This document shows positions 40,800 to 58,532 of a stretch of 64,000 nucleotides of DNA, piece by piece; position 1 is the stretch's first letter, and every line of letters begins with the position of its first letter. The stretch comes from Plantago ovata. Taxonomy: Eukaryota > Streptophyta > Magnoliopsida > Lamiales > Plantaginaceae. A program made the translations under genes and the position numbers. The notes under the pieces are model-generated. The model did no database searches and had not been told where the DNA came from. It was given only the letters and a program-made list of their open reading frames with translations. The stretch spans positions 6,201,545 through 6,265,544 of the forward strand of contig CM051456.1 in NCBI GenBank assembly GCA_028274465.1, given 5' to 3'.

Positions 40800-42508
40800 T
40801 AGTTCGTATTTTCCATATGATTACTATCATCTTCGTGATGTAATAATATGTAAATTAATAATAGAGAACCCTTAATAATAATTTCGATTAAAACGAATTA
40901 TTTTCCAACTAAATTTGTATGGAGTGTCAAAATTTAATTGGACAAGTTTTATTGTTCATCTATCCAATACATATTGTGACTGAATTGATTCAATAGCAAA
41001 ACAAATAAACAAAACTTAAGTGTCTGTCTGACAAAACGAACTGATAAGAGTTGATTGGTACTTGATAATTAAAATGAATTGTAGCTAATAAGGTGATTGT
41101 ATATAATATAATTATTATACTTTTATAATATAATTTTATTATTTATTTATTCAATATGATTTGAAATTCATAAGATTAATTAAATTGGATAAATTTATCC
41201 GAAGATGGAGGGAGTAACTGCTAACTAAATCATCATTAACTAATGTGAGGTCAGTTAATGCAAGAGGTGTTGATCAGGATTCAGGTACGTACTTGCGAGT
41301 TCCGTGAAGCAATAAGAGTCCATATGGAAAGTTCAATGGCGGAGCAACATGCTACGTGATCAAGCGGTTCGTCGATAGTGGCTGCAAATTTGTCATCGCG
41401 TCCATTTCTCCACCGGGTACTTCCTTGTCTTCATCTCCACCAAACACAACTTTTTTTTCCATTTCCTCTATTGACTCAACACCCCCATTCTTTCTCGAAT
41501 CTTCAATCTAACGGATCACATTTCCCTTTTTCCTCATTGGATATTTGGATGCACAATTTCCAGGGAAAAGATATTTATCTAAAAGGTACTTTTAACGTGA
41601 ATTACATTCGCACCCCTACCAGTTTGCCTAATTATACTAGAAACTCTTAAGTGTGAACAATTGCAACAAGGACACAGATTATGTTGAATATTTGTAACTT
41701 TCACTATGCGTTGTTGAGGTTTAGTTCAATATACTCATCTGAAGCATTGATATGAATATGTTTGTGATGAATTTAATTAGGATGGAGATGATTGGGTCCA
41801 TAACTATGTTCTGAAACCGGTATCAGCTTCATCCCATACGACCTATTGGGATGGGTTAACTCGAGTCACGTCTAACAATTGACCTAGACGATGTAATAAA
41901 TATATAAAATTATATATAATTAATTTCAAATTTAAAATAAATACAATGTATTCTCAACGAAACTAGCACAAACATTTATTATGAAATAAGATTCAAAATT
42001 AAATTATAAACTAAACTCATAGTAGAATACTAGGAATCGCGTCACACGCTACGCGTGTGAAGCGTAATCTTGTAAAACATTATTGTTTTACTAAATACTA
42101 TATTGAAATGAATGGAGTAAATATATATTCTTCACATAATGACTTCAAACTTAACATAAATGTTGTCCTATAAATGTATATAGTTTTTGTAGTTATGCAA
42201 TTAATGGTTTTGAATTGAACTATATTAGACATACGAAAAGTATTCTTCCGATGAGTTAAGAACCATATCTCTAGACTTTAAAAACATTCAACTTCAAAAT
42301 CTGCAATGCATCTTTCGCATGTTAATTGGTGTTCTTCATCAGTTGAATATATTGTCATTTGTGTCATTATCTCTTGCCATTTTTATTTCGTCGATGTCTT
42401 TTGTTATGTTTATGCCGCAATATGGGCGATATTCAAATTTCAAGTGGCTTAGCTAGTATCCTCAGGTCCTCTATCATCAGAGTTAAATTGAAGTTTTGGT
42501 AAATAAAA
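40800..42508. other. Intergenic region with no supported gene
   Basis: AT-rich. A GATGGAGGGAGTA motif at about 41205 looks like a lone Stowaway right end. An open frame of 90 codons at 41378-41650 is rich in Phe, Pro and Ser but matches nothing I recognise. No gene is called. Confidence 0.35.
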
Positions 42509-42510
42509 TA

Positions 42511-42769
42511 CTTCCTTCGTCCAATAACAAGTGTAACATTTGGTTTTATTGACTTTTTCGAGGATTAGTTTGATCTCAAAATTAATTGTAAATCATTCAA
42601 GTAAGTAAAATAATTAAAAAATTATATTATGAAAACATAAACATTCTAGTTTCATAATATGAGGTTTTTGATTATTTTTATCGTATGAGTTAAGAATAAT
42701 TTAAGGTCAAAATGACCATCGAAAAAGTCAACAAAATCAAGTGTTACATTTATTATTGGACGTTAGAAG
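42511..42769. mobile_element. Stowaway-type MITE, 259 bp
   Basis: Flanked by TA on both sides (42509-42510, 42770-42771). The termini CTTCCTTCGTCCAATAA and, on the other strand, CTTCTAACGTCCAATAA extend as inverted repeats through GTGTAACATTTGGTTTT / ATGTAACACTTGATTTT and TTGACTTTTTCGA. No coding capacity. Confidence 0.88.
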
Positions 42770-42990
42770 TATGTCTTTTTTTATAAGAATATATTATGGT
42801 TATTTTTAAATTAAGTATAATACACCATACAACTTTATGTTAAAAAAATAAAAATTTAAGAAGAGAATAAATAAAACAGAAAAAAATTACGTCAATAAGA
42901 TTCGAACCTAACACCTTCAACTAAAATAATGATACAAATAATAGAGAAAAATCACGCCACAGGATTCGAACCCTACACCTTATAATTAAA

Positions 42991-43081
42991 TAATGACACA
43001 TGTACGCACCAAATTGAAATTGGATAAGCAAGATCAACGGATTAAAATTGATTGGTAGGTCAATCAATTGGGTAAATCAAC
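42991..43081. repeat. Upstream triplicated repeat, copy 1
   Basis: Contains ATGACACATGTACGCACC, AGATCAACGG, AAAATTGATTGGTAGGTCAATC and ends near AAATCAACC. It is one of three direct copies (others at 43858-43953 and 44091-44174) lying 5' of SDH1. Just before it are two tRNA-like B-box complements (GATTCGAACC at about 42900 and 42963), which may mark old SINE-derived sequence. Confidence 0.7.
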
Positions 43082-43319
43082 CGGCTTATTATATTAATTT
43101 AATTTAATTACTTTAATACAGTACATCTAATTTTCGATTTTAAACTATATATATGCACCCTTCCGAAAATACAACAGCTACTTAATTTCTAAGCTACCAT
43201 GCGATATATACAGTCTAATGTTACATATTGTAGACTAATTAATCCTAATCTGTGTATAATTACGAAAATTAAATCGTATATTTCCTCATTCAGAATAAAT
43301 TATCTCTGCATACATATAT

Positions 43320-43465
43320 ATATTTTTTTGAAACGGCTAAAAATTTTATTCAATAATCTGAGCATAAGAAATACTCGTGAAAAAACGACAACCTACACCG
43401 AATACAACATCCAAACAGGAAAAAAAGAGAACAAATACACATCCTCAAGGGAGCAAGGAGGGTAA
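43320..43465 (-). mobile_element. Possible LINE 3' tail
   Basis: On the minus strand the block ends TTGAATAAAATTTTTAGCC, then GTTTC and an A run, which resembles tails of plant LINEs. No coding part was found and no target duplication was confirmed. Confidence 0.3.
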
Positions 43466-43857
43466 ATTGATTTACAAACCGACATATAAACATTTTGTAA
43501 TTTTTTTTCTCCATAGTAGAATGAAAAAGTGAGCGTATATAATTATAATGTAAAAGGCAATTGATAAATTCAAAACAACTGCATATACTCCATAAAAGAT
43601 CAATTTATTTGGAACAATCTAATAATAATGATTACAGATAATTTGTTTGGTTAGGAGGAAGTAACAATTACACGCATGTCATCAATGTTTTATCATGTTT
43701 AGAAACTTTGGTTTGGACTTTGGAGGTGATATTTGGTATATATTGAATGTAGGAAGACGTTGTGTGAAGGGGAAAAAGACGGTAGAGGATAGAGAAGATC
43801 AATGATGAAAATATATTAAAAAAGAAAAAGGTAAATTAAAATAAAAAATAAAATAAA

Positions 43858-43953
43858 TAATGACACATGTACGCACCAGATTGAAACTGAATAAGTAAGA
43901 TCAACGGTTTAAAATTGATTGGTAGGTCAATCAATTGATTGAATCAACATGCA
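43858..43953. repeat. Upstream triplicated repeat, copy 2
   Basis: Nearly identical to copy 3 (44091-44174), sharing GATTGAAACTGAATAAGTAA, CAACGGTTTAAAATTGATTG and TTGATTGAATCAACATGC. The similarity to copy 3 extends some 80 bp further left as an A/G-rich stretch, so copies 2 and 3 are a younger tandem pair with a period of about 230 bp. Confidence 0.8.
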
Positions 43954-44090
43954 GTGCAGAATCAAGAAACAATTGTTTAATTAAATAGATGGAGAAAAAA
44001 TGGGAAAGAAAATAGAGAAGAGATAATGATGAAAAGATATTAAACAAATAATTTCAATAAGAAAACAATTTAAAATAAAGAATGACACAT

Positions 44091-44174
44091 GTACGCATCA
44101 GATTGAAACTGAATAAGTAAGATCAACGGTTTAAAATTGATTGGTAGATCAATCAATTGATTGAATCAACATGC
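44091..44174. repeat. Upstream triplicated repeat, copy 3
   Basis: Third copy, ending about 320 bp before the SDH1 start codon, so probably within or beside its promoter. It differs from copy 2 at only a few bases. Confidence 0.8.
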
Positions 44175-44490
44175 TTAGTATATTACTTTAAATACATGTA
44201 AAGTGTGAAGGAAATTAATTTGATCGGGTGTATGTAATTATAGATACTTTGAGGGCCTAAATAAGAAGTGAACATCTAGTAGGGTTCGTGTGTAATTAAT
44301 CTAGAAAGTGATTATTCACTAGTCAAAAAGAAAACCGGGTTTATAATCGGTCCTTGTCTTTCCCAATTCTCAACCTTCAGTGCCGTTCTCCATCCATTTT
44401 TCTCCTTCATCGAACCACAGGAAGAAACACAAACGCACTGTCAATCGTTACACACATCTATACATACAACAATCCAACAGATAATCAGAG

Positions 44491-49603
<5,113 letters not shown>

Positions 49604-52600
49604 TGTAGGCAGCTCAAGACAGTGGTACTTATGCACAGTATACATTGCAATAAAAATAAAAAGGCAAACATTTTGACATTTTGTAGCGTACAGCTACAGC
49701 ATCTCTGATTTGATGCAGCGTCAAGTGTTCATAAATTAGAAGAGCAAAAGGTGCAGGTTTTTGTGCCTTTGTTAATAAGTTATACAGTACTATAAAAGAT
49801 CGTATTGTGTTGTATATTGGTTGGTTATTTGCGCATTGAGTTGGTTCTTTGGATGCATGATGTGCTCCTTTTCTAATGAATAGGTGCAGTGATGTCCTTG
49901 AGAACTAGAACATGTAAGTGGGCAGTCTCTACTACCTTTGCATCATTATGTCATTTCTGAAATAACATGCAAGTGGGCAGTCAGTGTCTCTACTATTTGG
50001 TCTTTTATTAAAAGTTCTGAGTTTAAAGTGGTGTTCTCAAGAGCTTCACATTCATTAACATTTTTTAAGTTGCTGAGGTTGGTATGGATCAAATTTACAA
50101 ATTTCAGAATTTTCAACTTAGTATTATGGATAATGTCAAAAGAATTGCAAAATAACTCAGCACAGCTGAGTTTTTCCTAAAACTAACTTTTAGCATGAAA
50201 ATAAGATGTTCTTTTCTGAGAAAATCGCATCTCCAGATTCCAGTGGAGATGTATCGATGTATTATCAAGGAGTTCGATGAGTCATTGCTCGAACCAAACA
50301 GAAGATCTAGAAAAAGAAAAGAAAAAGTTAATTTTGCACAAAACGAACAGTTAAATACTTAAAATTGTTGCTTTAATATGCACTTATATAATTATATTGG
50401 TTTTTGCAGTAGCTTAAAAATAAGCCCTATTTTTAATTTTAACAGGTGTTTCTTAAACTAGTTTATACGAGTTGCCCGCCAACTTTGAGTTCAAAATCCG
50501 AAAATGTTAGTCTTGCCTGCAGTTTTGAACAATCTGGATATCTGATCATGTATGATTTACACACAGCTGGAGCAGTGGTAAACTAACTTAAGCAGTTTAG
50601 TTGGGCTAACTTTTGCATAATTATGTTCTAGTTACGTATTGCCCCGCTTCTATTCTAAATTTGCGAAAGAAACAGTAGCTCATAGTAAGCTCATTCATAA
50701 TTATATTCTAGTTACTACTTACTACTAGTATAAAAGATTACTGAAGCAAGAGGGTGACAGATCGCGCAATAGTAAGCTCATTCACTTGAGCAGTAGAGTT
50801 CAAGTTGGGGTGGTTATGTATATAGCTAGAAACAAAATTAAACTGTATGCATATGGTCGAATTTGTTATTTATGGAAAGAAAACAATTCAGTTGCAATGT
50901 GCGGATGTCATACTTACCATTACTATAATGTTTTGTATGAGACTCTCCTGTGTTACAACTCAATTATTCATGTCATGATCAGTAAACAAGATCAACTTGC
51001 AATTTGTTGCCTAATAAAGTAGGAAGAATATGACAAACGGACAAAAATTCAATATGGGTTTAGTTATATAGTAGTAGTAGTATATCAAGTGGCAATCAAT
51101 CAATTGTAGTGAGGACTATAGTGTAATTATATAGTTGTGTTAAGCTCACACATGTTAATCATAATAATTAATGAGTGGTTGGATTCGATTTGTCAAACGC
51201 AGTACAGTAGCAACCCATTCACTATCTTCTTCATATCAGTGTAGCAAGCAGTACTATTAGAATTCAACTCCACCAAAATATTAGTTACATTACAATATTA
51301 CATGATATGGATTGTATTTGGATGATCATAACCTTGACCTATAACCATCACCATTGTTGGTGCATCTTTATTCTATTATCCTGTAATGCCCCATGTCACA
51401 TAGGTTAAGAGACGATGAGATAAAAGGATATATACATAGACCACCGATTTTATATGGTATGAGGCATTTTAGGTGATTTCAGTGTTATATCCCTAGGGCT
51501 CAAAATTAAAGTGGATAATATCATACAATGAGACGTGTGTGGACTAGTCCACTAGTAATTTCGTCGGCTCAAAGGGTCAGATCTCGGTCCACAAGGGAAC
51601 GGAATGCAGGCAGTTTCATATAGTATACTGATTTTAATTAAACACAGTGCAGTGAAAAGTAAAATAAAATCTGTGTTAGCCAAACAAAGTTACCTTCCCA
51701 GGTTATTTTCAAGGCTTTATTATTAAAACAAACAAAGGCTACATAGATTAGTAAATGGCCCTGAAGCACCCGACAAGTCGAATAAAGAACAAAATACAAG
51801 ACACCATGATTACATTCACGAACTTAGTTAATCCCACCAGATTAATGTCCTGGAATATATATAATTCAGAGATGAAAATATCAAACATATGAATTGGAAA
51901 AACACAAACCCGACAAATAGTTAGAAACATGGTACGATCAATTTAACAGCTGCAATTCATTATTTTCAACATACAATTTAGATATTTTATTATAACATAC
52001 GTGTTCAACTTTGACTAATGAATGAACATTATCTTTTAAAATATGTTCGATCCCACATTGAATATAAGAATATATCTATCACGTTTTCAAATTCAAGAAT
52101 TCAACAAAATGACCCTTGTGCCAGGGCATTGACTGTTGATCACATTTTACTCAATTAATGCGGATGTGAGAACTGCAAAATCATATCAATGCGGCTAGCT
52201 CAAATGAGTCAAAATTGCATATCAATTTGCTACTACTACATTAAAATTATTGGTCTACAATGTTAGTTATAAGGCCTATGTCCCAATCGTGGGACATTGG
52301 CCCCCTTAGAAATAACTTTTGAAAACACAAGTAACATGTTAATTATAAAAAAAGTGTAAGATAATGGTCAAGTTCGTAGATATCATGTAGAGCCATACAT
52401 ATAAGTATATATACTGGTCTCCAATTTATGATGATGATCATAAATTCTTAAGAGCATTACATTATTGTCATTGTTCGTGCATGTCTTGGACCATTGTGAC
52501 ATTGCTTGCTGGTTTTGGCTTATCCTACGCCCCTTTTCTTCGCTTCCAATTATTAGGATTGACTCAAAACACTTCTTAGTTTAATTCAATAATTTTTTTT

Positions 52601-52983
52601 AATGTAAAAACTATACATCCGTAAGTAACTAACAACTCTATGCGGATATGACACTCCAACCTAACCAATTAGACTAGACATAATAGATTCTTCTTCCCTT
52701 TCCCCTCTCATCATGTTTATTGTAGTGTAGTTCTTTGAACTAGTCATTAGTCGTTTAAAATCATGTTTAGGCTTTTCTTTTCAAAAACTATGAGGTAGTC
52801 TATATTAACACTCGAAGAGATAAAGTTCTCGATTTGTAATTTGTTTTCATTTAGGTTTCATATTTTCTTTTAGACATCTAGTACGCTTTTCTTAATAATC
52901 ACAATTGTCGATCTCGAGATATATTTCATCTCATAAAACTATATATGACAATCAATAGAGAAATCTCACACAAAAACACGATG
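49604..52983. other. 3' flank of SDH1 and gene-free DNA
   Basis: The first few hundred bases hold the SDH1 3' UTR (TTCTAATGAATAGG near 49870 may be near a poly(A) site). The remainder is AT-rich with no convincing gene. The segment 51710-51930 may be another LINE-like tail on the minus strand (GGCTTTATTATTAAAACAAAC), but evidence is slight. Confidence 0.35.
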
Positions 52984-53387
52984 GGTGTTTGGTATTGAGT
53001 TGGATTGTGGTATTGTGTTAAATTTAACAAAATTCGAAATAGTGACTAATTTAAGGAGTTTGTTGGATGAGATTTTGTGGTAGTATTTGGTATTCATATA
53101 GGGGAGTATTGAGAAAGTGAGGTAGTAGGAATTTATAGGGATAATGATTAAAAGTGGAAGTAATAAAAATGGAAATTTTTTTATTGGTTAAAGTTGTGTT
53201 GTCAATATTTGATAGGTGGAGTGTGGAGGAGTAGAGAGGGAAGGGATGATTTTATAGGGATAATAATTGTGTCGGTAGTGTTTGGGGTTGTGGTATTTTG
53301 TTAATTAACACAATCCTAAATGAGATACAAATAGTCCAAGTCTTTGAAATAACAAAATACCACAATCTGAATCAAATACCAAACACC
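52984..53387. mobile_element. MITE-like inverted repeat with GGTGTTTGGTAT ends, about 404 bp
   Basis: Left end GGTGTTTGGTATTGAGTTGG and, on the other strand from the right end, GGTGTTTGGTATTTGATTCAG, both continuing into ATTGTGGTATTNTGTTA. Similar TTGTGGTATTTTGTTAATT blocks recur inside. No clean target-site duplication was found, so the superfamily is undetermined. No coding capacity. Confidence 0.6.
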
Positions 53388-53433
53388 TAGGGTGAATTGA
53401 GTACAAAGAGCCAGAGGAGTTCTGTTTTGTCAC

Positions 53434-53478
<45 letters not shown>
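53434..53478. repeat. (AAT)15 microsatellite
   Basis: Forty-five bases of AAT repeats, just right of the GGTGTTTGGTAT inverted-repeat element. Confidence 0.95.
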
Positions 53479-54708
53479 CCTTAGAAAAACTGTCTTTACA
53501 TATTTTTAATTTTTGCACAAACGAAGTCATTTTCTCCCTCCCCACTTGAAAACCAAGTTAAATTGACACAATAATAAATATGTTGTCACCATAACATAAA
53601 CCGTGGTGGTCCTCCAATTGTTATTATAATAATAAATTATCAATTTCTCACTGAAAAATAATACTCCTATAGATCTGTTGTTTATAAACAAAGGGTATAA
53701 ACTAAATATCACAAAAACAATAAATCAGCACACTTTTTGCTATAACATTAACGTCAAAAATTGATATCATATGTCTATATCATTTCCCTTTCACACCCGC
53801 CTGATTCAACCTATGCCGCAACTAACGTTGTTCACTTGTTCTTTCTTAATAATCACAAACTACTACTAGTACTAATATTCAAACAAAAACAACAAGCACA
53901 TCAATTTTTTCATGTATCTGCACTGTCCTATTTGATATTGTCTTCTCTAGTTAATCATTGATTTGTACTAAACTTTTTTGGGGATAAGTCTTCATATTTA
54001 TCTCCCACTGCTATCTTTTTTCTTGAAGGAAAGTGAAATCAGGGAGGAGTTTTCACAAAATTCAGGTTTGGTAGGTTTAAATCTTCAATAGGACACATCA
54101 CACATAGATGTTAATAGTAAAATTAGTTTTCATGTTCTAATGAACTACATGCATTATTTTTCAAACTGATTCTTATTGTAGCATTCTAAGGTTTCTATGC
54201 ATCAACACGTATATTAAGTTATATCGATTACAATCAAAAAAAAAATTTGCATGGCAATTTATTTCCAAAACTTGATTTTAAACGATTAAATGTAGTCCCA
54301 AAAAGTCATTAAACCTGGATTTGAACATCAAAAACATAAAAAATTCACTTTATTTTAAAAAACTTACTTTACCCTCCCAATTTAAAACCACAAACCGAAA
54401 AGAAAGCCGAACTCATTCCACAGGAGGAAAGTCTTTGGGGTCATTCAAGCTACTAACTTTTAACTTCAAAAGTCTAAGATAAGTGTTATGGCATTGCTTT
54501 TTTCACAAAATTTTCCTCTAGTGGACCAAGTTATCCTTTTGAACCCAATACTACTTGGTCATGTAGGCCCAAAGCCAGATCAAAAGTTTCAACTTAGCAC
54601 CCCAATCAGTTTGCTTACTAATCTTGACCAAACAAGAATGACTTGTTTTCAATTTGGTATTATAGTTCACTCCAAATCTGAACACTTTGGAGCATTTCTT
54701 TAAGCATA

Positions 54709-54984
54709 TTAGCAGCTTCTTGCGACAAGGTTAGCAACGTAATCTTGAGAAGTGAGTTCCAAAGATGGTATAATGGTGGCATAATCATGTGCCTTACGTG
54801 GATTAATGCTTTTGCGCATTAGATTTGTATTGATTTCACACAACACATCACAAACAATTGTCCCTTTAGTTTTGTTTTCTGGTCTTGATGTGCAAAAGTA
54901 GAAAAGTGAAATGAGTAAATAGATGAACCTACATGAGATTGGACTAACCTTGTGGCAAAGTAGACAGAGGTGATACATTTTCAA
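54709..54984 (-). other. Unrecognised open frame of 91 codons
   Basis: The minus strand encodes a stretch ending ...TIVCDVLCEINTNLM, KSINPRKAHDYATIIPSLE and LTSQDYVANLVARSC before a stop. The last 60 residues have balanced, protein-like composition unlike the surrounding AT-rich DNA. A donor-like CACAAG/GTTAGT at about 54950 and an acceptor-like TTTTGCACATCAAG at about 54885 suggest it could be two exons of a small gene or of a pseudogene. I do not recognise the family. Confidence 0.3.
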
Positions 54985-56069
54985 GGAGGTACTATAGGTT
55001 ACTAATCACCGAAACGGAAATAGGAGCGGAAATAAAAATGAAATGGATACGTGGAAATGTTAAAATTAGAAAAAAATAATGAGGTAAAAAATATTTAATT
55101 TTTTATATATTCAAATATATAGCTAATATGTAAAATGATATTTATAAATTTTTAATGGATATATAAACACTAAATAACCAAATAAAATAGATATTTGAAT
55201 AGAAAAATTATACCAATAAAAAAAATCTATACAACGGTGAGAAGTGATACAAATTCATTTCACTGAAAAAGTAGACTAATCGTGGGAAGTGGTACAAATT
55301 CATTTCACTAAAAAATTAGACTAACTGGAAAGTGGTACAAATTCATTAAATAAAAAATACCCTAAAAATAATATATTCAACGGTGAAAATGAACTTGGGG
55401 CTAAACATTCATTTTACGGCAAGCAAGACCATATGTGCACCATGGTGGACTGGTGGTAGATTACATTACATCAAAATATCAACGCTGTATCGCTGTGTCA
55501 TAAAAAAGACTTTTGTGGTAAAAAGAATAGTGGGGACTTATTCTTTTACTAGTTGTTAATTTTACATTTTTACCCCATTCTCTTGCTCTTTTCACCATTC
55601 AATTTCAACAGACGTCACTATTTGACTGTAGTACTAGTAGACTATGAAATCATATCCTACCAAAAGTAACAAATCAGAACGGTCCCATCTCATCTTTACA
55701 TTCTTAACGTGTCAACAATTACTCACCTCCAGAAATTTATTTATTCTTCATAATTATTTACTTGTTAATTATTTTGTGTGTCAAATAATTAGTTATATAA
55801 TTTTTTAATATAACTAGGAATAATACCAAATAAAACAATAAATTAAAAATTGTGCAAAAACCTAATAACATAATTACTATATCAGATGGATGGAGTACTA
55901 ATTTAAATAAAAAGGATAAAAATGAAATAGTCCAAGTTCTCCAGCATCCCAACGGTAAAATAATAAAGAAAATAAAATCTCCACCATAGGCTTGAGCACT
56001 GGACGGCTGAGATTAGTTTCCAAAAGTTCAGGTTCCAAGAAGATCTAGGAAATAAAAAGCGGAAAGCAA

Positions 56070-56179
56070 TGATGTCACTAGACGCCGATTGCATACTGAC
56101 GTGTCAGCGGGGGTCCAGCCGTCTACGGCGGGAGAGGTTAAAGGTGGTACACGTGTCAACTTCTTACTTTGACGCGTCA
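56070..56179. promoter_or_regulatory. Cluster of ACGT-type bZIP sites
   Basis: Four related sites lie within 110 bp: TGATGTCA (56070), TGACGTGTCA (56097), CACGTGTC (56150) and TGACGCGTCA (56170). ACGTGTC is the ABRE core bound by ABF/AREB bZIP factors, and TGACG is the core bound by TGA factors. The surrounding 350 bp is noticeably GC-richer than its flanks. It lies about 2.4 kb upstream of the GRAS gene. It may be a distal control region or the remains of another gene's promoter. Confidence 0.45.
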
Positions 56180-56749
56180 TCTGCAGGTGGTCCCACTAGT
56201 CAATGGCTGCCAGCTCACCCTGATCACTCTTGTTTCTCTACTCTAGGAGTACTTCCAGTCGGAGTCAGCCTACTTGCCTGTTTTTATGGCACGCCGCATA
56301 CACCCATACACCATTTACAGGTAACCCCATTTACAATACGGTCACGGTAAATACTTCCTTAGACTTTTTCAACATATTTAGAAAAACTCACAATTCAAGG
56401 AATTAATATTTTTATTTTTAAAAACTCAATTCTAACTAAGGCTATGTTCTATTCGTATGAATATAAATTAACTGAACTGAACTGATCTGAAATCTGAATT
56501 GAATTTAAAATACTTAATTTTCAGACGAAGAAAACAGAATAAGTACCTTATTCATACTCCTACGATGTTAATTAGTACCTTATACAGTAACTTAAAAATA
56601 GTCTAAATGGTATGTTTAACATCGCATTTGCTATTGCATCACTATTGTCACTCGGTCACCTTTATATCTTCGAAATTAATAAAATTATAAGTGAGGATAA
56701 AGTTTCACGGAGAGTGATATGGGAGATAAAGAATTGATTATTGCAATGT

Positions 56750-56900
56750 TTTTATTTATTTATAAGTTTTTAATGTAATATAAAAAAAAAAGAAACAAGT
56801 AAGGAATAAGATTCGAACTTAGTTGTGTACGAACCAAATGTCTATGATACCATCATAAAATTCAAACTAATCGAGATATGCAAAATGTAATCACTTACTA
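56750..56900 (-). repeat. Possible tRNA-derived SINE remnant
   Basis: On the minus strand a possible B box (AGTTCGAATCTT, at about 56809-56820) follows a TGGTATCATAGACATTTGGTTC segment that could be an A-box region. The distance between them is right for a SINE. No target duplication was found. Confidence 0.3.
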
Positions 56901-57225
56901 TATTTATATTAGGAAAAACTACATATACCATCTCTGTTATGTTAGTGTATCTGTTTTGTTACTTGTATTTACTACTTTATAATATAATAAGTTTATAGAC
57001 AACAGTGAGTTTTAATTTGTAATGTGCAATTTTACCCTACACATTGATCTCCCCTATCCCTCTTGGTTCACTTATAATCTGAAAAATCGACACACGAAGC
57101 AAGTCCCTTTCAATATGACATCCACCGACTACTGTACAGTCTCCATTAAATTGTATTCTTCATTAAATTGTATTGACATTTCAATGCAACAAGTATAGAG
57201 ACTAGAGTATAGACTAAATAACTCC

Positions 57226-57435
57226 AATACAAATTTGAAAATATGAAAAAGAGAAATCATACTTCCATTAAAATATATTTTTACCTGTGGATGTTTGATA
57301 TTGGGTGAGAATGAGATATGTGAACTCTTAAATACAAATTTGAAAATATGAAAAAGAGAAATCATACTTCCATTAAAACATATTTTTACCTGTGGATGTT
57401 TGATATTGGGTGAGAATGAGATATGTGAACTCTTA
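57226..57435. repeat. 105-bp tandem duplication (2 copies)
   Basis: Copies at 57226-57330 and 57331-57435 are nearly identical (one clear difference, AAAATATAT versus AAACATAT). Each begins AATACAAATTTGAAAATATG and ends GATATGTGAACTCTTA. The near identity indicates a recent event. No gene or transposon end lies at the junction. Confidence 0.93.
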
Positions 57436-58281
57436 TCTACTTGAAATAATCGATTTAGTCCACAATTACTTTAAACCTATTTTTTATTGTGAAGATATTG
57501 TGTGGGTAATTATTACAAGAATAGATTATCTTAACTAAATCGGTAGTAGATATCAGTAATTGGATGTTGATTACTATCATTGCAATGTGTGCCTATTTAG
57601 TGGAGAAAATTTAATCTTAATTGTGCAAATGATCGTCAAGTGTTGACAAGGCCGTATCACAATAATCAATTGGTCTTATGGGCCTTTGATGAACCATATC
57701 CTTAGGTAAGGGATGCCATGGTGGTTTTTTCATGTTGACTTGAAATGGACTTTATAGAGTCGAACTTGTCCGGGTTAAGATCAAGATTTTTGCCATGAGT
57801 CATACGCCCCGTGGTTTGCCAATAGTAGGACTCTAGCAGTTATAGATTTTAGGATCGTCTGATCTCTTTTGTGTTAATCTTTGGTTGACCCTGAAAGTCA
57901 GGCAGATGAGATAGGTCGGAAATCGTTGACGTTCTTAAATCAACTTAGTGCAGTCGACGTATTTTTCCAAGTGAACACTACTCCACGGTCATGTGTGTAT
58001 CACCTCTTTGGCAAATTAAAAATTGAGGTCGCATCTCCAACTTCATGGTCATTATTTAAAAATTTAACAACAAGATTATCTAGGTCTATTATTAATTTTT
58101 TTTTATTTTATAAACTTCTACTATAAAATAAAATTTAAAAAGAAAAACTGTAAAATCAATCTTTAATAATGTTATGGACTTACGAGAAGTGGGAAGTGAT
58201 CCCAAAACAGGAAACTCTGAAACAGTAAAAGTAGAAAGTCTTACATTGAGTCCTCATCCTTTTCCTTTTTAATCAATCACA

Positions 58282-58308
58282 CCCCTCCCCTCCCCTCCCC
58301 TCCCCTCC
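58282..58308. repeat. (CCCCT)5 repeat in the GRAS gene leader region
   Basis: Five CCCCT units within a long C/T-rich stretch (about 58255-58400), roughly 230 bp before the start codon. Pyrimidine-rich stretches like this are frequent in plant core promoters and leaders. Confidence 0.8.
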
Positions 58309-58532
58309 AAATCAAATCTCTCGTCTCCCTTTCAGTCTCTCTTTCTCTCATTCACACTCGCCGTATTCAGGTTTCCTTTCCTGTCCTTGTTTCTTCCTTC
58401 ACCATCACCAACATTATTTCTTTCTTCCTTCACTTCTTGTATACTATGCCACTTGTTATTACCAACAAAACTCACTAGCTTAACTTAACAGCAGAAACAC
58501 AAGAATTAAAGAACACAAGAAGAAGAAGAAGA

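Noticed and set aside
42897..42975. GATTCGAACC motifs as possible tRNA genes
   Set aside because: Only B-box-like complements are present; no acceptor stem or anticodon arm can be formed.
52984..53387. hAT or PIF assignment of the GGTGTTTGGTAT element
   Set aside because: No 8-bp or 3-bp flanking direct repeat was found, so the superfamily was left open.
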